Source of the DNA: Chromera velia
Lineage: Eukaryota; Sar; Chromeraceae
Direction: 5' to 3'
Assembly (NCBI GenBank): GCA_018398765.1
Contig: JAHBMJ010001546.1
Span: forward strand, 1,187 to 26,584
Length of the DNA: 25,398 nt
Shown: positions 17,501 to 25,398 of the stretch, in pieces
How the letters are laid out: each line of letters begins with the position of its first letter
Position numbering within the stretch: position 1 is the stretch's first letter
The notes under the pieces: generated by a model
Databases searched by the model: none
The model's input: the letters and a program-made list of their open reading frames with translations, nothing else
Told to the model about the DNA's origin: nothing
Made by a program: the position numbers and the translations under genes

Positions 17501-18559
17501 TTTGTTCAGCATGGTTCTGCGTCACTTCTGAATGTCATCATGCAGGACCCTGCAGGAGTGCCACGTATTTGGATGTGACTGCTTCCATCCACCCGAAGGC
17601 TTGTCTTCTCGCTGTCCTGCAGTTTGGACTATTCGGCGCCGATTGCACATATGGTACACTTTGCGTCTGCAGCTCTGCACGATTCCTCTCCGCTTCTCCG
17701 CTTTTTTTTTTTTTACCTCAGTCCATTTTTCCCCTTTTGATTGTAACTGGCTGTGACACAACCCCATGCGCTTGTCGCTGCAGCTGCTGGAGATTCTCCC
17801 AAGAGGCCAACGATCCAGCTTTGGGCAGTGCATGGGCCAAACGTAAACGTGACCGACGCAGTTTCCTTTTCCGAAAATTCCAGTCAGTTGTGCTTCTGGC
17901 TGTCTCCTCCTTTTGGTCGACTGCCGGTGTCTCACTGCGATATGTTGGTCGTCCGAATCGCTGTAACGCGATTGCTGGGTTTCATAGAGGGAAAAAACGG
18001 AAATGGCAGAGGCACCCTGTTTGAGGAAAGAGGAAGAGAAGGCTGTGTCCAGAATCACTTGATAGCCCGACAAACCAATGGGTGGGGGGCTGTGCCAAGA
18101 GCTCGATGCACTACAGTGAGATAAATGTTCGCGCTTCGATGATTTCGTTTCTGGGCGTGATCTACATGCGCAATGCATGGGATTGGCTTGGTCCGTAGTA
18201 GAATGGCTTACCCTCGCCGCCTTCACACAAATCTCTGGTTCCCGAAATTGCTCTCAATTCCCTCTCATCTCTGCATGTGCGCGCGTCACCGATCGATGAC
18301 AAGAGACTCGGGTTGCAATCGGCCTGCATGAGCAAGGGACAAGTGGGCGTACGTGCCGGAGGGTTCTTCTTCGCGCCTCGAGTCTTTTGCACGCGCTCTC
18401 TTTTGTCGTGTGTGTGTCCCCCGATTCCAGGTGTTCTTTTTCCAGCTTGCTCAAGTGTAGGGCATTGACGGGGTTCCTCGCACTTTTTTGCTCTACCCTC
18501 CTTTCCTTGCTGCAGATTGAAGCTCGAAAGGGAACTGAAGGCCTGATTTAATTATAATT
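17501..18559. other. Uncertain region, no supportable gene
   Basis: Contains overlapping open frames on both strands, up to about 230 codons on the minus strand (17522-18226), without ATG starts at their edges and without motifs. On the plus strand, 17546-17660 could be an exon after a CATGCAG acceptor. A T-run at 17702-17714 and many TGCAG sequences make splice prediction ambiguous. Confidence 0.4.
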
Positions 18560-18691
18560 ACCGAAAGAAGGAGCCACGCGGCAGTGAAGACCTTCTGGAG
18601 GGCCATTGGGAGAGCGCAGCATCCCTTCGATGCGTCGATTGATCAGCATCTTGCGGCTTCTGGCCTCCCTCACTTGTATCTCAGTTGTTGA
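18560..18691 (+). pseudogene. hAT-like transposase N-terminal fragment
   Basis: An open stretch ending at TGA (18689-18691) contains AVKTFWRAIGRAQHPFD, then SIDQHLAASGLPHLYLS. It resembles the region between the BED finger and the catalytic core of hAT transposases, where an aromatic-rich helix and a 'hPF' turn precede the conserved Leu-rich stretch. The last part parallels TTDFLASAGWPHLTEN at the start of the transposase relic at 11617. No terminal repeats or target duplication were found around it, and sequence downstream is unrelated AT-rich DNA. It is likely a truncated relic of another hAT copy. Confidence 0.4.
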
Positions 18692-19090
18692 ATCCGACCG
18701 TGTGACCGTGACACCGCTAGATCATATAAACAACCAGGCCCGTTACCAGGGGGTTACAACCCTAGTTACAACCTATACCTTACTAGTAGGCAACAAACTT
18801 ATTGAATAGATTTTGAAACTTTAGCAAAATTTTGTTCCGGTGAGTCTAATTCTAGCCTAATTTCTGGGTCTGGTTCTAGGTTTAATTTGATCGGTTTAAG
18901 TAGATCTAGAATTAGATGAAGTTCAGTAATTTCTTAAGTAGTTTTGATTGATTGATTGCATGATTGATTGAAGTTTGAGAGCTTATATTAGGATTAGTAT
19001 AGTTTTAAGTATATATATATAGATATAACACTGTTCCTGTATGAGCACTAGTAATAGACACTTTTAGTTTGAACGTCTGACTCTTTCTGG
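18692..19090. other. AT-rich spacer with GATT repeats
   Basis: AT-rich non-coding DNA. It includes a short GATTGATTG run near 18945-18972 and a TA-rich run near 19011-19025. Two GGTTACAA-type motifs near 18748 and 18761 echo the CAGGGTTACAA at 19091. No gene. Confidence 0.5.
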
Positions 19091-19475
19091 CAGGGTTACA
19101 ATCACTACCGGCAATGACCCTTCGCTGCCGGCAATTGCCGCTTTGCCGGCAATGGATATTTCTAACTTAGTCACTGCCGAAAAAAAAAAAAAGTAAGAAA
19201 ATAGGTCTCAAAAAAAAATTTTTGTCTGACAGTGCGGCATCCTGCGGCGTAGTTGCTATCACAGTGTTTAAACCTATAAACGGACTATGTACAGTGTACA
19301 TAGACTAACTCCAACAGATAATAACCCATGGATTTTATTATTGAACTTTAACTTTCTCTGCCATCAACTGCCAGTCGCTCTGCCGGTGGCGACAAGCTCT
19401 GCTGGCAATTGCCGTCCTGCCGGCAATCGCTCTTCTCTGCCGCCAGAAAAAAAAGCAACTCTGCTTTCTGGTTCA
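19091..19475. repeat. Clustered TGCCGGCAATT / GGCAATTGCC motifs
   Basis: CCGGCAAT or close variants occur near 19109, 19128 and 19146 on the left and near 19402 and 19420 on the right. They enclose about 240 bases of AT-rich DNA. The palindrome GGCAATTGCC is present on both sides (about 19130 and 19404). This could be a small MITE with subterminal repeats; its exact ends are not clear. Confidence 0.45.
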
Positions 19476-19502
19476 CGAAAAACTGGCTAAGTCTGGCTCT
19501 TT

Positions 19503-19682
19503 ATTGTGTACCGTAAGGTACACACGCGATGCACACGTGCATGTTGTGTGCCGTAAAGTGTATATACGCGATGCATACATGCGTGTATGCATGCTTTCTA
19601 GGCCGACCCGCACGACGGCTTACATGGAGAGCCTGCAGCCGCGCATATGCATCGCATGTATACCTTATGGCACATAACACTC
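19503..19682. repeat. Fold-back repeat with TGCCGTAAGGTATAC..GCGATGCAT arms
   Basis: Two direct units on the left (19504-19543 and 19544-19585, sharing TTGTGT.CCGTAA.GT and ACGCGATGCA) and one inverted unit on the right (19641-19680, whose complement reads TGTGCCATAAGGTATACATG then CGATGCAT). The arms can pair into an imperfect hairpin over a loop of about 55 bases (19586-19640). Size and structure suit a miniature fold-back element. Flanking duplications are not evident. Confidence 0.6.
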
Positions 19683-20312
19683 TTAAACTATAGCCCTTAA
19701 AGTTTAACCTTTAATAAATCTAATTAAATTACTGTTTTCACATTAAATTAATTTAGTTTATTATTCTATATTGTTTTAGAATAGGATAAAATTCTAGATT
19801 AAATTACTTTAAATTTATAATTTCAATGAATTACTTAAATTTTTTATTTTAGATCAGTAGTACTACTACCCCCAACTACCCTTACTGTACTAGAAATCTA
19901 GTAGTAGTAAGTGATAAGTGATAATGAATCAGATAGTAACCTAGGGAATAACTGATAAGTGATAAGTGATTTAGTAGTGCCCTACAGCACTGTCGCCGTT
20001 TTGTCTTATAGCTAGAAGTATGCTAGAAGTATGCTACAGTGCAACTACTTCATGTTTCTAGTCATGTTTTTGCTTGAGGTATTACTACAGTACTAGCTAT
20101 ATAGCTCGATCTGACCTACATTTTTTTTAGACATTCTTAAATATAGCTAGGCTAAATTATAATATACATTTGTCTGCAAGCATCTTTAAAACACAGAAAT
20201 ACCAGTGTAAACTTGTGAACTAGCTTTTGAAGTAACTCAGAACTTGTAGATAAGTTTTGCAATGTGGAGAGCTTTCAAGCTAGATGACCCACACGTCTGT
20301 ACAAATCCTTTA
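19683..20312. other. AT-rich spacer with GATAAGT repeats
   Basis: AT-rich non-coding DNA with TAGTAG and GATAAGTGATAAGTGAT short repeats between about 19855 and 19975. No open frame of note. Confidence 0.55.
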
Positions 20313-20625
20313 TTGATTGATTAATTGATGTCAAACCCTAGATGGAGTTAGAACTCCCGGGCGGCGTATATATGCATAGGTCTGTTCAATTATGCCAGCT
20401 GCAAGCTAAGTGGACGACAGTTATTCGAACTTAATCTGATCAATCATTTACTACAATATGACGAGAAATCATAAAGAGGAGAGAAGGTTGAGAGCGCAAG
20501 AGCGATGTGATGAACTTGCGAACCCCCAGATCAGAAAAGGAGGTGGATACAAAGGGTGAGTCACAACGAGTGAAGCGGTCTGATTGAATTAATGCCAACC
20601 ACTGTAAAAAACCTTGTTCGGCAAT

Positions 20626-20871
20626 CTATCGGGGGCAGACAGAGAGCCGATAAATAAAATCATCTACACACCGGCAGCAGGGTTCATAGATGCACAGCTT
20701 TTTATCAGAGCATCCAACAGGTAGCCCACCTTGCCCGCCCATCAGGTTGTATGTCAGCATGCACAAAAAAGAAAAGATCGAGCCATCCGTAACTGACAGG
20801 GCAGAACGGGGAAGGGCAAAGACGGAAGGAACGCCGGAGGATGACTTGCTGCACAGGAGAAAGACAAACAT
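20626..20871 (-). pseudogene. LINE copy 2 C-terminal segment
   Basis: Reads FALPRSALSVTDGSIFSFL, then CSDKKLCIYEPCCRCVDDF and IYRLSVC. It parallels 7169-7561 of copy 1 and keeps the spacing C-x2-C-x5-[HY]-x4-C, with Tyr in place of the knuckle His. It ends soon after in an in-frame stop, so this copy is shorter than copy 1. It supports a shared LINE C-terminal domain. Confidence 0.6.
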
Positions 20872-21140
20872 ATGGCGGGAGGATGGGAAGTCGCGTTGCA
20901 GAGGGGTGAGTCTAGCAAGGAGGGGAAAATGAGAGGAAGATTGCCATCATCCTCAGAAGCCTTCATGCATTCCTTTACAACTGTCTGTCTCACCTTGCCC
21001 TTAAAGAAAAGTGAGCCGGTGTCTTGTGCTCTACAACTATTCTGCCCGCGTTGGGATGACAGATCGGGCTCGACCCTCAGCGAGCGGATAGAAATCAAAT
21101 CAGCCCAACAAAGCAGCCTGTCTATAGACCTTATGAATTG

Positions 21141-21842
21141 TTAGCAGCAGTTATTCTTCCAGGCATGCAACATGGCTGCAGGAATAGTGTGTGTTGTGAT
21201 GGAAAAAGAGTGCCACCAGTCAGCCACGCGAGAGCAGAGAAAGGCTTTGCAGGGAAGAAGACCAAGGATGCAAAGAGAGGGCAGGCGGAGGCTACGAGCT
21301 ACTCTTATTCCCACCGCTTGTCTGAAACCTAACTGCCTGACGTCAAGCTCAACTTGAAAGTGCATACGGCCATCCATCAGCAAACCAAAAAGTTTTGCAA
21401 AAAGGTCGACAACGTGAATAGGCCTCCATTCATTGGGAGAGGGAGAGGCAGGGCCTTTAGGGACAGGGCAGATACGCAGCACATTCCAAGAGGGAGGCCA
21501 GCATGCAAAAATATGCATACAATTAAACAAAATAAAAAGTAAAAAACGAGAGAGCGCCGAGTGCGTAAAACAAAGGTCAAGCTGAGCGGGGGAGATTCTT
21601 TCAAGGCCGGAGGCTTTCTTTCTATTCATTTTCTTTAGAGCAGAGGAGATTTGATAGAAAGAGAAGGGCAAAATAGAAGGGTGGAAAGGAGGAGGGGCAG
21701 GTGGGAGGGCGAAAGGGAGAGGCTCTTCATTCTTGTCTTCAAACACCCCTGCCCAATGATTCGAGAACTCACGTGGAGAAGGACGGGAGGCTCCCCCAGC
21801 TGAAGCAGCTTTTTTCTTTCTTCTCCAGGCTCCAGATAGCAA
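21141..21842 (-). pseudogene. LINE copy 2 RT N-terminal half fused to C-terminal part by deletion
   Basis: Open stretch: NHWAGVFEDKNEEPLPF, then KMNRKKASGLERISPAQLDL, CPVPKGPASPSPNEWRPIHV and LDVRQLGF, all parallel to copy 1. At about 21297-21306 it jumps straight to RSLRLPSLCILGLLPCKAFL and TIPAAMLHAWK, which in copy 1 lie well beyond YADD. Motifs A, B and C are therefore absent. The reading frame happens to stay open across the junction. Confidence 0.8.
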
Positions 21843-21959
21843 GCAGGTCTTTTAACAACTCTTTTTGTACCCTCCGGGCTTGTGCTCTCTCCCACGTAAC
21901 TCTCTTTCTTTTGAAGAGAGTACGGTGGACTCAGAGAAGCCTCTGCAGTCTATTCAACT

Positions 21960-22469
21960 CTATTCGAATCCCCTTGAAGTTCCATTTCCATTTCTCACTA
22001 GGCTAAGCTTCCATCTCTCGCTAGATCTCTCGTCTGCCTCTCTAACCTCTTTCTGTAAAGCTTTACATTCCGAATCAAGCCATGCCTCTCTCTTTGAACG
22101 TCTATCTTCTGGGCTAGGCCCCTTGTCCCTTGTCTGCTTGACCGGCCCTACTAGCACATACGACCATTCCTCAACTAACCTGTGCAGACACGCACGATCG
22201 TTACCGCCCTCCGAAATCAGCCCTGGTTAGGGATATAGAGATATTGGGGGAGGCGGAGGAGCAGGCGGCTCCTCGAATGGTTCGATCTGCTCATGATAGG
22301 CCCACAAACCAGGCCATCGATCCTCAGCAAACGATTTCACCACTGCTGCAAGCGGCACGATTTCTTCATCAGAGACCAGGGCTGTGCGGTTTGAACAGAA
22401 AAAGGGAGGGAAATCAGAGAGGTTTTGGTGGGGTGGGGGAGCATCTTCGGATTTGGGTGAGAGCATCAT
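21960..22469 (-). pseudogene. LINE copy 2 linker region
   Basis: Two frames: MMLSPKSEDAPPPHQNLSDF then SDEEIVPLAAVVKSFAEDRW and a Pro run (22227-22469), and VGPVKQTRDKGPSPEDRRSK then SECKALQKEVREADER (21960-22157). In copy 3 both lie in a single frame, so copy 2 has picked up a stop or frameshift between them. It also has a 12-base local insertion near 22015-22030 relative to copy 3. Confidence 0.65.
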
Positions 22470-22713
22470 TTAATTTTGGATTGAATGAGTTGTGAGCTAG
22501 CTTGTGAGTCTCAAGCTAGGTCTCAAGAGTCAAGAAAGGTTGTGAGCTGTTCCAGAGGCGGTTGAAGGAAAGCGCTGGCAGCCTTGTACCAGGCCCGCAT
22601 AAAGCACGCTAGACAGAATATGGGGAGAACGTCAGACGGAATGTGGAGAACGATGACAGGAGAGTGTACCACTCTAGGTACTATGATGACCTAGACGACT
22701 GCCCACCGTTAGC
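22003..22713. repeat. Segmental duplication, unit A
   Basis: Highly similar to 23138-23835 throughout. It includes about 510 bases of LINE and about 245 bases beyond the LINE truncation point (from the TTTAATTTTGGATTGAATGA boundary to GCCCACCGTTAGC). The copies differ by scattered substitutions and the 12-base insertion. Confidence 0.9.
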
Positions 22714-23137
22714 TTCGGAATCCTCTCGGACCCCTGCTAACCGCCTCCTGTCCGGTCTGACCAGCCTAGCTATGAAGCCCTCCTTCCTACACTGTTTTCC
22801 TTGCAGAAGAAGCAATTCTTTATACTTGATTAGCGGTGCTAAACGTTGCTTTTGAGCGTATCCATTAGTGTTGTGCCGGTGTATTTCTTTGCAGGTAACA
22901 TTCACTAACTTCTACGTACCGCGGTGATCGTAATTTTTCTCCACCATGCACCTTAGCTAATCAACCAGTTTTTTGAGCATATTTGAGCAGATTTGCATAA
23001 GAATAACGATTTTAAATGCTTTAAAAGACTCTAAATTGCTTCAGTAACCTAGTTTTACTTTATAATGAAGCTAGAATATAGTAAATTTAAAAGTCACTTT
23101 GGATTTCACTAAGTCCTACTTAAGAGTCCACTCTGTT
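22714..23137. other. Spacer between duplicated segments
   Basis: Mixed, then AT-rich. No motif or credible frame. One short frame (22643-22855) is mostly duplicated flank. Confidence 0.5.
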
Positions 23138-23590
23138 TAGCTTCCATCTCTCGTCTGCCTCTCTAACCTGTTTTTGTAAAGCTTTACATTCCAAATCAAA
23201 CCATGCCTCTATTTTTGACCATCTACCTTCTAGACTAGGCCCTTTGTTCCCTGTCTGCTTGACTGGCCCTACCAGCACACGCGACCATTCCTCAACTAAC
23301 CTGTGCAGATATGCACGATCGTCACCGCCCTCCGAAATCAGCCCTGGTTGGGGATGCTGGGACATTGGGGGAGGCGGAGGAGCAGGCGGCTCCTCGAGTG
23401 GTTCGATCTGCTCATGATAGGCCCATAAACTAGGCCATCGATCCTCAGCAAACGATTTCACCGCTGCTGCAAGCGGCGCGATTTCTTCATCAGAGACCGG
23501 GGCTGTACGGTTTAAACAGAAAAAGGGAGGGAAATCAGAGAGGTTTTGGTGGGATGGGGGAGCATCTTCGGATTTGGGTGAGAGCATCAT
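23120..23590 (-). pseudogene. LINE copy 3 linker fragment (5' part only)
   Basis: A 156-codon frame from ATG at 23588-23590: MMLSPKSEDAPPSHQNLSDF, SDEEIAPLAAAVKSFAEDRW, a Pro run, GGDDRAYLHRLVEEWSRVL, then FDLECKALQKQVREADERW. It keeps in one frame what is split in copy 2. LINE similarity ends near 23138; no RT, 3' end or tail follows. It is a duplicated piece, not an independent insertion, and is best read as the region between endonuclease and RT rather than a stand-alone gene. Confidence 0.7.
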
Positions 23591-23835
23591 TTAATTTTGG
23601 ATTGAATGAGTTGTGAGCTAGCTTGTGAGTCTCAAGCTAGGTCTTAAGAGTCAAGAAAGGTTGTGAGCTGTTCCAGAGGCGGTTGAAGGAAAGCGCTGGC
23701 AGCCTTGTACCAGGCCCGCATAAAGCACGCTAGACGGAATATGGGGAGAACGTCAGATAGAATGCGGAGAACGATGACAGGAGAGTGTACCACTCTAGGT
23801 ACCATGATGACCTAGACGACTGCCCACCGTTAGCC
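23138..23835. repeat. Segmental duplication, unit B
   Basis: Direct-orientation copy of 22003-22713, starting about 1.13 kb further on. Its right edge abuts the 110-bp tandem array after a short spacer. Confidence 0.9.
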
Positions 23836-23867
23836 AGAGGCACCGACAGCTATTTTTTTGTCCTTCG

Positions 23868-24487
23868 TATTTTTTTTTTTCTGACTCGGCTTTTCTTTAG
23901 CAAGATATTTCCTGATGTCAATAAACGCAGAAGACTGCACGTGGAAATGACACCCGGAGCAACCCACTGTTGTTCTTCTTTCTTCTCCTTCTAACTCTGC
24001 CTTTCTTCAGTGGGATGTTTCCTGATTTCAATAAACACAGAAGACTGCACGTGGAAATGACACCCGGAGCAACTCACTGTTGTTCTTCTTTCTTCTCTTT
24101 CTAACTCTGCCTTTCTTCAGTGGGATGTTTCCTGATGTTAATAAACACAGAAGACTGCGCGTGGAAAAGACACCTGGAGGAACCCACTGTTGTTCTTCTT
24201 TCTTCTTTTTCTAACTCTGCGTTTCTTTAGTGGGATGTTTCCTGATGTCAATAAACGTAGAAGACTGTGCGTGAAAAAAACAGCCGGAGCAACCCACTAT
24301 TGTTCTTCTTTCTTCTCTTTCTAACTCTACCTTTCTTCAGCAAGATATTTCCTGACATCAATAAATGCAGAAGACTGCGCGTGGAAAAGCCACCCGGAGC
24401 AACCTACTATTGTTCTTCTTTCTTCTCTTTCTAACTCTACTTTTCTTCAGCGGGATATTTCCTGATGTTAATAAACGTAGAAGCTAC
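23868..24487 (+). repeat. Tandem array with exact 110-bp period
   Basis: The landmark TTTCCTGA recurs with CCTGA starting at 23911, 24021, 24131, 24241, 24351 and 24461, always 110 bases apart with no indels. Each unit holds AATAAA (in CAATAAACGCAGAAGACTG), GTGGAAA, CCGGAGCAACC, TTGTTCTTCTTTCTTCT and CTTCAG. Five full units and one partial are present, with scattered substitutions. The TTCTTTCTTCT..TTTCTTCAG stretch looks like a polypyrimidine tract plus splice acceptor, and AATAAA like a polyadenylation signal, so each unit mimics an intron 3' end followed by a 3' UTR. Confidence 0.97.
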
Positions 24488-24514
24488 ATCTATGAGGAAT
24501 GACAAACTGAAATA

Positions 24515-24645
24515 TCCGTATATCCAAGATATTTGATTATAAAATATCCAAATATCCAGATATTTGAAGATATTTGGGGATATTTGTGATATTTCAAGAT
24601 ATTTTAAGATATTTGATGATATTTCACCAAATAATTATTTCAAAT
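24515..24645. repeat. (GATATTT)n-like low-complexity repeat
   Basis: Irregular units of GATATTT, AAGATATTT and their complement AAATATCC. The left third is in the opposite orientation to the rest, so an imperfect hairpin can form. It may be the subterminal part of an AT-rich transposon. Confidence 0.75.
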
Positions 24646-24779
24646 AATTTGATTATCATTATTATTATCTTTCATTATCTTATCTATGAGTCAGACTTAG
24701 GAACAGACTACGGGTCAGACCTAGGGTTAGAATGATATTACGATTCGCGACACCCAATCAGCTTCACGGCTATTCATGG

Positions 24780-24975
24780 TATGTAGGTTGCGGACCGCGC
24801 GCGGGCCGCGGAGGTACGGCGCGCAGTGTTTCTAGAGCAGCCTTGGTGAGTGCCTGCCTAAGCTTTGCGCGGTGCTAGTGCCGCGGTTTTAGCCTACTTC
24901 TGACCATTTGCCGCCCCGCGGCGACAACCGTGCCTTTTAGGGTGCAAGTTGAGGCCCGGCAGTGGACCGCGGGGT
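24780..24975. other. CpG-rich island in AT-rich DNA
   Basis: About 200 bases rich in GCGC and CCGCGG, including the palindrome CCGCGCGCGG. A CCGCGGGGTGGCCAG near 24967 imperfectly complements GCCGCCCCGCGG near 24910. No open frame of note. It could be a promoter or a fragment of a GC-rich mobile element. Confidence 0.5.
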
Positions 24976-25398
24976 GGCCAGAAATATAAATCCCATCCTA
25001 TTTTATATAAGCCAGTGAAGGCGTTTTGAGAACAAAATGACTATTAAGTCAGGTAATAAAAAGAAAAACTGTACATACATTATCAACCAGATTATCAATT
25101 GAACTATTATTTAATATTAGATTCAATAACCCTCGATCAATATATCTAAATGAGTAGTAATAAAAATGAATGAAACTATATTAAAATGATTATTCATGAA
25201 TGTACACACCATGAAACATTGTTCGGCATTGTCAAATATAATATTAATCAATCAAATCACAGATCTGGCAGAGAAAAGAGGGAAAAGGCGGGGAGTATTA
25301 GAAGCACAAAGTCTTCTCTCCTCTGGACTTGGAGACGCCTCAACCCATTTGACCCCCCCCCCTTATCATCTCTCCACTGCGTTTGACATATGTCTGTA
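24976..25398. other. AT-rich spacer, no gene recognised
   Basis: AT-rich DNA to about 25260, then mixed sequence with a run of about ten C near 25355. Short frames lack motifs. The window ends here without a recognisable feature. Confidence 0.5.

Larger units (their letters stand above)
20313..22469 (-). mobile_element. LINE copy 2, 5' truncated and internally deleted
   Basis: Related to copy 1 along its length: 3' end at about 20340-20370 (plus-strand TGGAGT..CTCCCGGG), Cys/His knuckle segment at 20626-20871, a TGSLFFKGK block near 21000, RT N-terminal half at 21306-21842, and linker at 21960-22469. The tail on the plus strand is TTGA repeats (20313-20329; CAAT on the element strand), unlike the TTAG of copy 1. 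Similarity to copy 1 upstream stops near 22469, at the codons for MMLSPKSED. The endonuclease is missing. Relative to copy 1, about 950 bases covering RT motifs A to C are gone. Confidence 0.85.

Noticed and set aside
17522-18226. Minus-strand frame of 234 codons
   Set aside because: No ATG at its start, no motif, unlikely composition, and it overlaps plausible plus-strand exons. I could not support it as a gene.
23868-24487. 110-bp repeats as a CRISPR array
   Set aside because: The whole unit repeats without unique spacers, units are long, and the context is eukaryotic; it is a tandem satellite.

Overview
This window looks like nuclear DNA of a unicellular eukaryote with a repeat-rich genome. 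The signs are GT-AG introns ending in TGCAG, sparse genes in GC-richer patches, long AT-rich spacers, many microsatellites and several decayed transposable elements. No rRNA, tRNA, plasmid or prokaryotic signal was seen. A chromerid-like or other alveolate alga is a reasonable guess: a TGCATGCA core, a motif class bound by ApiAP2 factors, sits in the one clear promoter region. This assignment is weak and rests on inference.

Layout. 0-2 kb: microsatellites, then a three-exon, frameshifted gene relic with a BAH-like W-rich patch. 2-7 kb: mostly AT-rich or simple sequence with a few short orphan reading frames. 7.0-10.3 kb: an APE-type LINE on the minus strand (copy 1), 5' truncated inside its endonuclease, with frameshifts and a lost catalytic aspartate in the reverse transcriptase. 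11.13-12.72 kb: a complete hAT insertion with an 8-bp target duplication and matching terminal inverted repeats. It carries a crippled, internally deleted transposase. 13.6-15.9 kb: the gene-bearing core, with two divergent genes sharing a GC-rich intergenic region. One encodes a 439-residue Arg/Ser/Asp/Gly repeat protein (minus strand), probably RNA-associated. The other encodes a 72-residue tail-anchored membrane protein (plus strand, one intron). 15.9-18.5 kb: microsatellites and uncertain exons. 18.56-18.69 kb: a second, unrelated hAT transposase scrap. 19.1-19.7 kb: two short palindromic or fold-back repeats. 20.3-22.7 kb: LINE copy 2, with a deletion of about 0.95 kb that removes the RT core. 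23.1-23.8 kb: a duplicate of the 5' part of copy 2 together with its flank. 23.87-24.49 kb: a 110-bp tandem repeat. The rest is AT-rich sequence plus a short CpG-rich island.

Only the divergent pair near 15 kb looks like intact host genes. The transposable-element genes are all visibly broken. I see no clear new multi-gene system. The best leads are the 22-bp perfect palindrome between the two genes, the small tail-anchored protein with a duplicated motif, the exact boundaries of the hAT element, and the linked history of the LINE copies.
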